In this document: positions 17,815 to 24,982 of the stretch, one piece after another | Numbering within the stretch: the first letter of the stretch is position 1 | How the letters are laid out: each line of letters opens with the position of its first letter | Origin: a virus | Direction: 5' to 3' (one strand) | DNA length: 25,831 bases | IMG/VR virus record: IMGVR_UViG_3300043470_001313 | Location: 1-25,831 of that record | The notes under the pieces: generated by a model | Databases searched by the model: none | What the model saw: the letters and a program-made list of their open reading frames with translations, nothing else | Told to the model about the DNA's origin: nothing | Translations under genes and position numbers: made by a program

Positions 17815-20783
17815 TGGCTTGTAGTTTATCATATGTATTAGCGAGTTTATCGGGAGATTGTACTAACTCTAATTTAGGTGGGTTTAGTATTGATATAACA
17901 GGAACCGCACCGGATTATAGTATTCAGTGGGTTAACCCCCCATTAGGAACTATTGTTTTAGGTGCCGGAGTAACCGGTTATACCGCTACCACATTATCTT
18001 CAGGAACATATTCATTTAACATTCTTGATTCTTGTTTACCAACAATGACATCATTACCTGTGAATATTAATATATCTAGTGGTACTTGTGCTAGTATTGT
18101 GGGGATAGCAAATACGACGTGTAATGAAAATAATGGGTCGATAACAGGACAAACATCTAATTTTTATGGTTTAGGGACTTTTAATTTATACAATACCTTA
18201 ACCGGTTTTGTAAGTTCGGGATTATCAATTAGTAATAGTTATATTTTTAATGATTTATCTCCGGGAATTTATTACGTTACTGCTAATGATGGAGGTGGAT
18301 GTAGTGGACAAAGTGAAACCACAATAATTCAACCATCAACTAATATAAATTGGGGGTTTTATACTGTAATGGATTCCGGTTGTGCGAATGTTGATTCAGG
18401 TAAAATATATGTTACAGGATTAACAGGGACATCACCATTTACTTATTTATGGTCTAATGGTGAAACGGACGATTTTATAACAGGATTGACTGCAGGTAGT
18501 TATTCTGTACTTATAACTGATAGTTTGGGTTGTACATTATCTCAAACTGCGACAGTAACTGAAGTTGACCCATTAGGGTTTGGTTCATTTACCACAGTAC
18601 CTCCAACATGTTTTAATAATAATGGTGAAGTAACTCTTGTGATTACAGGAGGTACTGGTCCATACTATTATTCGGCATCAACTGGAGTGGTTAACTTATC
18701 GTTTAGTACCATTCAAACATTTTATAATATTGGTGGAGGTCCTTTTTCAGTTCAAGTTACAGATGCTGCTTTATGTAAAATAACACCAACTACAACAATT
18801 ATTCCACCAAACGGGTTTAATATTGTAAGTGTAACAACAACTAATTCAAATTGTGGTGGTAGTGATGGTAAAATAAATATTGAGATAAGTGGTGGTGCAG
18901 TTCCTTTTACTTACACTTTAACGGATTCTTTAGGTAATAGTATTATTCAACCTACTGAATTTAGAAGTTGGGTTTTTACTAATTTAGCGTCTGGGACTTA
19001 TACTTTAACTATTTCAGATAATGGGGGTTGTACTTATGTTAGTTCGCCTATTTCTATAAATAATACTCCTTTATTTACGTTTACTGTAGATACTACAGGT
19101 ACAACATGTAATTTAAATAATGGTTATGTTACAATTACAATATCAGGTGGTACACCACCTTATACCTATAATATTGGAAGTGAATCCTTCCAATCACTAT
19201 TAAGTGCATATACTTTTAATAATTTATATTCGGGGGCATATTCTTTAACTCTTACTGAATCAACTCCCGGTGTTATTTGTCGACAAACTTCTAATTTTGA
19301 TATTGCAACATCAAATGATGTTGATTTTTTAATATCAGGAACTGACGCTAATAATGGTAATGATGGAACTGTTTCCGCTTATATAACAAATGGTACACCA
19401 CCTTTCACATTATTATGGAGTAATAACGTAAATGGTCAAACAGGTTATTATTTAAGTAATTTAAGTGCGGGAACATATAGTTTACAAGTAACCGATAATA
19501 ATGGATGTGTTAAAACTCGAAGGGTAACTATAGACGGATTTGATTTAATAGCGTCATTTCAAACATTTAATATTTGTGATAGCGAATTTGAGAATATTGG
19601 GGAATTAGTTAAAAAAGGTCCGAAAGAAATGTTAAATGAAGGTTATTATGATTTAACATCCGGGTATACTAATTGTTTACTTAATCAGGCAATTTTTAAT
19701 ATTGTTGCGACTATTGGGAATGTTACAAAAACTTCAGAATTTTATATAAGTTATGCCTTAAATGATTTTCCAACTGATGAAGAATATTTTAACGCTTTAG
19801 TTGCTTTATTAGAAAGTTTTGACCAAGTTGCTCAAGTTAATATTGACCCATTAAATAATGGGATTCAAATCATTGCAAAATGTGAAGAACAATATTTGGT
19901 TGCGACGGATGTTACTGTTGATATGTTTATTGAATATAATATCTCATGTCAATATTGTGGTTTAACACCTACTCCGACACCAACGCCAACATTAACGCCA
20001 ACCCCAACATTAACAACAACACTTACACCAACACCTACGCCAACATCAACATCTGGAGCAACACCAACTAACACACCAACTCAAACACCGACTAATACTC
20101 AAACACCGACTAAAACACCAACTCCAACACCTACATCTAGTTCACCATCATTATGGTATTTGTATTCACCGTGTATAGGTACAACACGTATATTACAACC
20201 TGTATTAGTATTACCTGGTTTATTAATTGGGGACTCATTTAGTACTACTAACACATCAGGTAAACAAGAATGTTGGCAATTGAGAGCAATATATCAGGGA
20301 TTACCAAATCCATTACCGCCTAATACCACAACATATAACACTAATTATTTTACGACAATTAGTAACACTATTTATTCTTCAGAGGGTGATAAAGTTGATT
20401 CTTGTGAAAAATGTGAGAGTGATATTAATATTGAACCAACAAGAAATTTTCTTGTTAGTGTTATTAAAGATGATGTACAAATCACAGAAATTCAACCAGT
20501 ATCATTCTATCAATATGATAATCAATATAATTTCCCTGTGGCGGCATTAACCCCTATGTATGGTACTCAGTATGGTCTTAATAATCAAACAGTGACGGTT
20601 ACAATTTATTCAAATGATATTACACCTGTTTGTGTTTCATTAGTTGAGAATGGTAATATCATTGCTTCACTAACAGGGTCATTCTTGGCAGGAGGAGAAT
20701 TTATAAATGTAGTATTTCTTGGTGTGACAGTCGCATCAACATCAACATTAGAAATTATTGTAAATTCAGGTAGTTGTCAATAA
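17814..20783 (+). CDS. SprB-repeat adhesin-like tail fibre protein with Thr-Pro linker (989 aa)
   Basis: 989 residues in four parts. Residues 16 to about 575 hold seven SprB-type repeats of 76-87 residues; conserved positions start at about 16, 103, 190, 266, 347, 432 and 513. Each has a C-x-x-x-x-G opening, often an SGGTPPYTY-like strand, and a closing LSAGTYSLQVTDNNGC-like strand. Residues ~576-716 form a mixed domain with a charged ENIGELVKKGPKEML start. Residues 717-779 are a Thr-Pro linker. Residues ~780-989 form a C-terminal domain with several Cys (WYLYSPC, CEKCES). SprB is the mobile surface adhesin of gliding Flavobacterium; these repeats are common in Bacteroidota surface proteins. 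There is no signal peptide, as expected for a virion protein. Probably a host-binding fibre. It is the last gene before the convergent terminator. Confidence 0.8.
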   Translation: MACSLSYVLASLSGDCTNSNLGGFSIDITGTAPDYSIQWVNPPLGTIVLGAGVTGYTATTLSSGTYSFNILDSCLPTMTSLPVNINISSGTCASIVGIANTTCNENNGSITGQTSNFYGLGTFNLYNTLTGFVSSGLSISNSYIFNDLSPGIYYVTANDGGGCSGQSETTIIQPSTNINWGFYTVMDSGCANVDSGKIYVTGLTGTSPFTYLWSNGETDDFITGLTAGSYSVLITDSLGCTLSQTATVTEVDPLGFGSFTTVPPTCFNNNGEVTLVITGGTGPYYYSASTGVVNLSFSTIQTFYNIGGGPFSVQVTDAALCKITPTTTIIPPNGFNIVSVTTTNSNCGGSDGKINIEISGGAVPFTYTLTDSLGNSIIQPTEFRSWVFTNLASGTYTLTISDNGGCTYVSSPISINNTPLFTFTVDTTGTTCNLNNGYVTITISGGTPPYTYNIGSESFQSLLSAYTFNNLYSGAYSLTLTESTPGVICRQTSNFDIATSNDVDFLISGTDANNGNDGTVSAYITNGTPPFTLLWSNNVNGQTGYYLSNLSAGTYSLQVTDNNGCVKTRRVTIDGFDLIASFQTFNICDSEFENIGELVKKGPKEMLNEGYYDLTSGYTNCLLNQAIFNIVATIGNVTKTSEFYISYALNDFPTDEEYFNALVALLESFDQVAQVNIDPLNNGIQIIAKCEEQYLVATDVTVDMFIEYNISCQYCGLTPTPTPTPTLTPTPTLTTTLTPTPTPTSTSGATPTNTPTQTPTNTQTPTKTPTPTPTSSSPSLWYLYSPCIGTTRILQPVLVLPGLLIGDSFSTTNTSGKQECWQLRAIYQGLPNPLPPNTTTYNTNYFTTISNTIYSSEGDKVDSCEKCESDINIEPTRNFLVSVIKDDVQITEIQPVSFYQYDNQYNFPVAALTPMYGTQYGLNNQTVTVTIYSNDITPVCVSLVENGNIIASLTGSFLAGGEFINVVFLGVTVASTSTLEIIVNSGSCQ
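17859..19535 (+). repeat. Seven tandem SprB-type protein repeats
   Basis: Protein-level repeats of 76-87 residues inside the 989-residue gene. Most DNA copies have diverged, but TGGTACACCACCTT is identical at 19148-19161 and 19391-19404, in copies six and seven. Each unit probably folds as one immunoglobulin-like beta sandwich, giving an elongated rod. Confidence 0.8.
19962..20150 (+). repeat. Thr-Pro linker repeat with 18-bp tandem duplication
   Basis: Encodes about 63 residues dominated by Thr-Pro pairs, a flexible, extended spacer between the middle domain and the C-terminal domain of the adhesin. Within it, 20079-20096 and 20097-20114 are direct 18-bp tandem copies differing at one base, encoding TQTPTN then TQTPTK. 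Unit lengths are multiples of three, so gain or loss of copies would keep the frame. Confidence 0.85.
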
Positions 20784-20788
20784 TAAAA

Positions 20789-20810
20789 AACCCCTCCGTT
20801 AAGAGGGGTT
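20789..20810. terminator. Bidirectional terminator between convergent clusters
   Basis: Stem CCCCTC (20791-20796) pairs with GAGGGG (20803-20808), extended by AA/TT on the outside, with loop CGTTAA. On the plus strand the stem is followed by TTATTTATTTTA; on the minus strand it is followed by six T. It sits between the adhesin stop (20783) and the RuvC-like stop (20818), which face each other, so it can end both transcripts. Confidence 0.9.
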
Positions 20811-20817
20811 ATTTATT

Positions 20818-21417
20818 TTACCATATTTTTTCTTGTTTCATATGACCGATAACGCAACAGTAAGCATCTGTTTGGTCAAAGTTTTCTTTTTTAAGAGTAT
20901 TGTTTCTTGTGTATAACCAAGTGATTTGAGGTTCTTTTTTTGCAATTAGGTCCCATATAATCATTTTCTTGTCAATGTCTTTAGGAAGACCTCCAAATAA
21001 CACGTATTTACCTTTATCATTTAATTGTGTCAATTCCGGAAAGGCAAACTTACGAGAATTGTATGTTGATATGAAATCGGGTACAACACCTAATACATCA
21101 TATATTTCTTTAGTAACTAAAGTATTGAACCTTAATAAAGTTTGAACTGTATAAACATTGTTTGAGTTTAATAAAGGTTCTTCAATAATAACTTTAGTAA
21201 TACCCATGTCTTTATATTCTAAAAGTTTAGTTCTAAAGATTTGACCTTTTAGAAGTAATTCTTTTATTTTATTTTCTTCTTTTGGTTTTGGTATTGGTGA
21301 GATATGAGTTAATTCAAGTAGTTCTCGACTTTGTATATCAAATAATGCCCAACCAATTGTTTTGGTGCTCACATCTAATCCCAAAACTTTAGGACTTTCT
21401 TTAAGTGTTTTTTTCAT
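20818..21417 (-). CDS. RuvC-like Holliday junction resolvase / RNase H-fold nuclease
   Basis: 199 residues. The N-terminus VLGLDVSTKTIGWALFD (11-27) is the first beta hairpin of RuvC-type nucleases with the catalytic Asp15. VIIEEP (76-81) supplies the second acidic site (Glu79 or Glu80), and the C-terminal FDQTDAYCC (180-188) supplies the last acidic pair, Asp181 and Asp184. Order and spacing fit RuvC-like resolvases (E. coli RuvC is 173 residues), which cut four-way junctions in a metal-dependent way. In a phage this would debranch replicated DNA before packaging, the job done in T4 by the unrelated endonuclease VII (gp49). The start is 6 bases after the stop of the fibre gene, so it is probably the last gene of the leftward operon. 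Another RNase H-fold nuclease specificity cannot be excluded. Confidence 0.82.
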   Translation of the reverse strand: MKKTLKESPKVLGLDVSTKTIGWALFDIQSRELLELTHISPIPKPKEENKIKELLLKGQIFRTKLLEYKDMGITKVIIEEPLLNSNNVYTVQTLLRFNTLVTKEIYDVLGVVPDFISTYNSRKFAFPELTQLNDKGKYVLFGGLPKDIDKKMIIWDLIAKKEPQITWLYTRNNTLKKENFDQTDAYCCVIGHMKQEKIW

Positions 21418-21423
21418 ATTTTA

Positions 21424-23925
21424 TTAGAAATCAAATTTAACCAAAAACTGTTGAATACCTTGTCTTAAGACCGGTGATTGCAGCTTTGATATAATCATAA
21501 GATTCATATCAGAATCGTAAAGACCAATTTCAGTAATATATGAACTTGTTCCTTTAGTCCATGTTGGGTTTGAGGTTGATTGAAACTCGGCTTGACCAAG
21601 ATTTATTTTATATTTCATTTCATAAATGGTTGCTTCAATATCCGTTTCTAATGAACCATAGAAATAGTACTCATCACCAAAATTTAAAGAAGGTGTTGTT
21701 GTATTACCTGATACTAATGGAATGAAATCATTTAAATTATAATCGTCAGCCGCCGCATAGTTCTCTTCAGTGATGGTAAACGTTGTTCCTGTTAAACTAT
21801 CTACGGTTAGATAACCATTAACTGTTGTTGCACTTATTTGTGGTGTAAAATCAATGATTTTCCAATCAGCCGGGTCAGGTCTTTCTGTACCAATTACTTT
21901 TTGACAAATAATTTGTAATGTGTCTGCGTAGAACCCTGTAATTATATCACATGATGTTGGACATAATGTAGTCGTTGTGGTGGTTGTGGTTGTTGTTGGA
22001 TTAAATGATGGTTGATTTAAACAAGGGAATTCCGCTCCAAATCTAACTGATACGTTTTGTGCGATTAATGAACCACACGATATGTTTGGACCTTGAATTT
22101 TAGTGTAATAATTACAATGTAATGAATTTGTGAATAAACTATTATTACTAAATCTGTAAGTTACATACATATATTCAGTGTCTGCAGTTAAAATACCTTT
22201 AACTGTTGGTTGATTATTCTCAACAATACAAGTATTAGGTGTTGTTAATGCAATTTGAGGTGCCGGTAATGTCCAGTTACGATTTGATTTGTAAGACATT
22301 GCAGCAATTATCTCTTCATCATCAATTATAATAATTTGTGAGTCAGGAAATACTTTACCAATTCTATTTGGTAAACCATTACTCTCGTTAACATTATTAT
22401 CCCATAAATTATAATATCTAATACCCGGGTCATTCATACCTAAATTTTTAGTTGAATAAATGTAGTGAGGTGTAAATAATAAACTTTCTCCGGTATTTGA
22501 AACAAAATCTTCAAATCCTGGTGGGTCAACCCAAAAGGTTTGACCTTTACAACATTCAGGGTTTTTATGCCACATAAGCCATGGCAAATGTAATTTAAAG
22601 TTACGAGCTTCACCCGTTGTATCTGTAGGGTTATTTGGGTCGTAAGGTTCAAATGCAAATTTTTCACCATAGAAGAAATCAATTGATTGATTGGTGTAAT
22701 GAATAATTGCAATAGCTTTTTGTTCACTAGGTTGAACAACAACGGTTTCATCAAATGAATTATAATAATAAACAACACTTGTATCGGTTTGTCCACTGTC
22801 AGACATATATCCAAAGTATTCTTTACTACCTAAATAAGACGCTGAACCAAAATATTGATAACCTTTATATGTTGAATCATATAAACCGGCAGGATTTTCA
22901 GACCACGGAATATTCATATTCCAAACTTTAACATCAGATTCATCAGTACTACATAATGATTCAAAATTAATTACATTTTGATTCCAATGAGAGTTAGGTG
23001 TAATACTATCGTATATTGTTGTCATATTTGGTGGGTATACCAATACTCTTGCAAAACATCCATTTGAAAAGTTTGAAAAATCAGGTGTTGGTCTATCTAA
23101 TGTGTAACTACCGTTACAAATATCAATAATTTTATATGTTAATATTGGATAACAACTGCTCATTGACATTTCACAATCAGGTGGTGTCGGAGTAGGTGGT
23201 AAAGGTGTTGTGCAACAAGTTGCTGAAGGTGTTGGTGTTGGACCTTGGTCACATATATTGGCACTTTTAGTTATTGTTGGAGTTGGAGTTGGAGTTGGGT
23301 TTGCATCGTAACTAGGTGTTGGTGTCATTGTAGGAGTAGGGGTAGGTGTTGGTCCTGGTTCACAATAACAATTATATTCTCCTTGGCCATCATAGTATAT
23401 TGTTACAAAATCACCAATCATTGGTAATCTTACAATATTTGAATTACACCCTGAATATATTAATTGAACAACACTTCCACCTGTTAAGGTAGACATGTTT
23501 ACAAGATAGTTAGAGTTTATAGTATATTGGCTATTAGTTAAAGCACTCCAAGTTATGGTTGTCGCGGTAGTATCACCTGTGAAAAATCCTCTCATAGCAG
23601 CTCTATTATATACAGTTTGAGGAACTGACGCCATATAAGGGATTCCATATGTATTACCGGTTATTCCGTCAACATAATATGGATATTTAACATTTTGTTT
23701 GTTAGATTCAGGTTTACCTGTTGAATTTTGAGCATTAAACGCTGGCTCAAGAATTTTTGTTGAGGTTTGATTATAAGGTGTTCCGGTTAATGTATTATAA
23801 GACACTTCACTATCACCTACTTGAAAATAAGATATGTTAAAACTACCTTCTGATAGTTTTTGTCTTGCAGTATCGGTTAGTCTTGTACTAAGTAAACCTT
23901 GTGTATTTTTTAATATGTATCCCAT
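21424..23925 (-). CDS. Tail fibre/collar-like structural protein with Thr-Pro linker (833 aa)
   Basis: 833 residues. The N-terminal ~190 residues (MGYILKNTQGLLSTRLTDTA, then FQVGDSEVSY) look like a virion attachment domain. Residues 191-249 form a Thr-Pro linker with a Cys pair (ATCCTT). Residues ~250-640 form a large, Trp/Tyr-rich domain (VWNMNIPWSE, LHLPWLMWHK, SYKSNRNWTLPAP). A run of ten Thr lies at 644-653, followed by CPTSC. The C-terminus SSYITEIGLYDSDMNLMIIS resembles the end of the DUF3751-type tail-collar fibre domain, where ITEIGLYD is characteristic. A fibre or collar protein bound to the baseplate is the best reading. It is 30 bases downstream of the SprB-module gene and 6 upstream of the RuvC-like gene. 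The 30-base leader is A/T-only apart from a few bases and has no Shine-Dalgarno motif. Confidence 0.7.
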   Translation of the reverse strand: MGYILKNTQGLLSTRLTDTARQKLSEGSFNISYFQVGDSEVSYNTLTGTPYNQTSTKILEPAFNAQNSTGKPESNKQNVKYPYYVDGITGNTYGIPYMASVPQTVYNRAAMRGFFTGDTTATTITWSALTNSQYTINSNYLVNMSTLTGGSVVQLIYSGCNSNIVRLPMIGDFVTIYYDGQGEYNCYCEPGPTPTPTPTMTPTPSYDANPTPTPTPTITKSANICDQGPTPTPSATCCTTPLPPTPTPPDCEMSMSSCYPILTYKIIDICNGSYTLDRPTPDFSNFSNGCFARVLVYPPNMTTIYDSITPNSHWNQNVINFESLCSTDESDVKVWNMNIPWSENPAGLYDSTYKGYQYFGSASYLGSKEYFGYMSDSGQTDTSVVYYYNSFDETVVVQPSEQKAIAIIHYTNQSIDFFYGEKFAFEPYDPNNPTDTTGEARNFKLHLPWLMWHKNPECCKGQTFWVDPPGFEDFVSNTGESLLFTPHYIYSTKNLGMNDPGIRYYNLWDNNVNESNGLPNRIGKVFPDSQIIIIDDEEIIAAMSYKSNRNWTLPAPQIALTTPNTCIVENNQPTVKGILTADTEYMYVTYRFSNNSLFTNSLHCNYYTKIQGPNISCGSLIAQNVSVRFGAEFPCLNQPSFNPTTTTTTTTTTLCPTSCDIITGFYADTLQIICQKVIGTERPDPADWKIIDFTPQISATTVNGYLTVDSLTGTTFTITEENYAAADDYNLNDFIPLVSGNTTTPSLNFGDEYYFYGSLETDIEATIYEMKYKINLGQAEFQSTSNPTWTKGTSSYITEIGLYDSDMNLMIISKLQSPVLRQGIQQFLVKFDF
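21967..21999 (-). repeat. Codon run for Pro plus ten Thr in the fibre gene
   Basis: Encodes one Pro and ten consecutive Thr (residues 643-653) using mixed ACA, ACC, ACG and ACT codons, so the run is kept at protein level rather than being a simple triplet expansion. It separates the large middle domain from the collar-like C-terminal domain and probably acts as a flexible hinge. Confidence 0.85.
23179..23355 (-). repeat. Thr-Pro linker with GTTGGA hexamer repeat in the fibre gene
   Basis: Encodes residues 191-249 of the fibre protein, mostly Thr-Pro pairs broken by ICDQG and ATCCTT. On the plus strand it includes four hexamers in a row at 23276-23299 (three GTTGGA, then GTTGGG), encoding Pro-Thr pairs on the minus strand. 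The linker is similar in style to the one in the SprB adhesin on the other strand. Confidence 0.85.
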
Positions 23926-23955
23926 GTGATATAAATATTCTTATTTTTTTTATTT

Positions 23956-24981
23956 TTAACTAACACTTATTATTTCTACACGACAACATCCACAACCTGA
24001 TATAGTTGCGTTACCTATACTAAATGAATCTTGACTTGATGTGTAAGTACAAGATGTTAATGGGTCGTTCTGTGTAATTGTTGTTGTTGTATTTAATGTA
24101 ATAACATCAGAAGATGTAAAAGTTAATGATTCCCATATTTCATTATAAAAATTCAAATAGTTTGTTAAATTTTGACATCCTTGAATTGGATTATAATTTG
24201 TATTAGATGTTGAGGAAGTACTTGAATTTAATGGTATTGAAACATTATTTTTTGTTAATATTGTGTTTGTTGTTAAAGTGGCGGTGTTTATATTTGGTGA
24301 AACGTAGAATTGATTATTATGGTTAATATTAAAACTAATAGTTGTACCGATTGGTAATTCAGGTGTTACACTAACAGTTGTTGTATATTGATAGGTTAAT
24401 GTCGTATTATTATTAACCGGATTTGTTGATGTTGTTGTTAATTTTACACTATATAATGTTGGTGGTGCAGGTTCATTTAATGTTACATTATTGCTATTAG
24501 TGTTTCCACTTATATCAACGACTTTAATACTGTAGATACCTGAACACAATTGACTAAAAATTGGGGAATTAAAATAAGTAACACCATTATCTATTGAATA
24601 TTGATATGGTGGATAACCACCTGAAACCATTACCATTAAATTACCATCACATGAACATATTGGTTGATTAACACTATAAGTTAATGAGTTGATACCTAAT
24701 GGATTACAAACACCCTCATTAGCGGAAACAGTTCCGTTAGCACCTAATATATACCAAGAGTTAAGTGGGGGTACAGAAGATGGTAAGGAAGAATAAACCG
24801 AATATGGTAGATTACCACCATTCAATTTCCATCTACTTAATGAGGTGTCCCAATTAATTGAATATGTATAATCATCAGATACCCATTGATTATATCCATT
24901 ACCATCTAATCCATTTGGATTAAAATGAATTTGTAAGTTATTAATACTTATATTTAGACAAAAATTATATTCTATTTCCAT
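23956..24981 (-). CDS. Small adhesin-like protein with one SprB-type module (341 aa)
   Basis: 341 residues. The N-terminal ~98 residues (MEIEYNFCLNISINNLQIHF, later WYILGANGTV) are an unrecognised beta-type domain. Residues ~99-171 are one SprB-type repeat: CSCDGNLMVMVSGGYPPYQYS, then LCSGIYSIKVVDISGN, the same strand pattern as in the 989-residue adhesin. The remainder is a Thr/Asn/Ser-rich region with many short Thr runs and a cysteine-rich end (CGCCRVEIIS). No signal peptide or membrane segment is seen. It starts one base after the stop of the LRR-like gene, so the two are probably co-translated and may form one fibre complex. Host binding is inferred from the module. Confidence 0.65.
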   Translation of the reverse strand: MEIEYNFCLNISINNLQIHFNPNGLDGNGYNQWVSDDYTYSINWDTSLSRWKLNGGNLPYSVYSSLPSSVPPLNSWYILGANGTVSANEGVCNPLGINSLTYSVNQPICSCDGNLMVMVSGGYPPYQYSIDNGVTYFNSPIFSQLCSGIYSIKVVDISGNTNSNNVTLNEPAPPTLYSVKLTTTSTNPVNNNTTLTYQYTTTVSVTPELPIGTTISFNINHNNQFYVSPNINTATLTTNTILTKNNVSIPLNSSTSSTSNTNYNPIQGCQNLTNYLNFYNEIWESLTFTSSDVITLNTTTTITQNDPLTSCTYTSSQDSFSIGNATISGCGCCRVEIISVS

Positions 24982-24982
24982 G

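Noticed and set aside
17859-20783. Diversity-generating retroelement target in the adhesin
   Set aside because: No reverse transcriptase and no near-identical template/variable repeat pair was seen in the window; the C-terminal domain does not look like a C-type lectin.
22440-23427. Minus-strand 124-codon frame and plus-strand 60-codon Trp/Ser/Cys-rich frame inside the fibre gene
   Set aside because: The first is an alternative frame of the fibre gene. The second is the complement of the Thr-Pro repeat, which explains its odd Trp-Ser composition.
23931-23938. TATAAATA on the plus strand as a T4-type late promoter
   Set aside because: It would direct transcription rightward, antisense to the SprB-module and LRR-like genes; no rightward gene follows it in the window.
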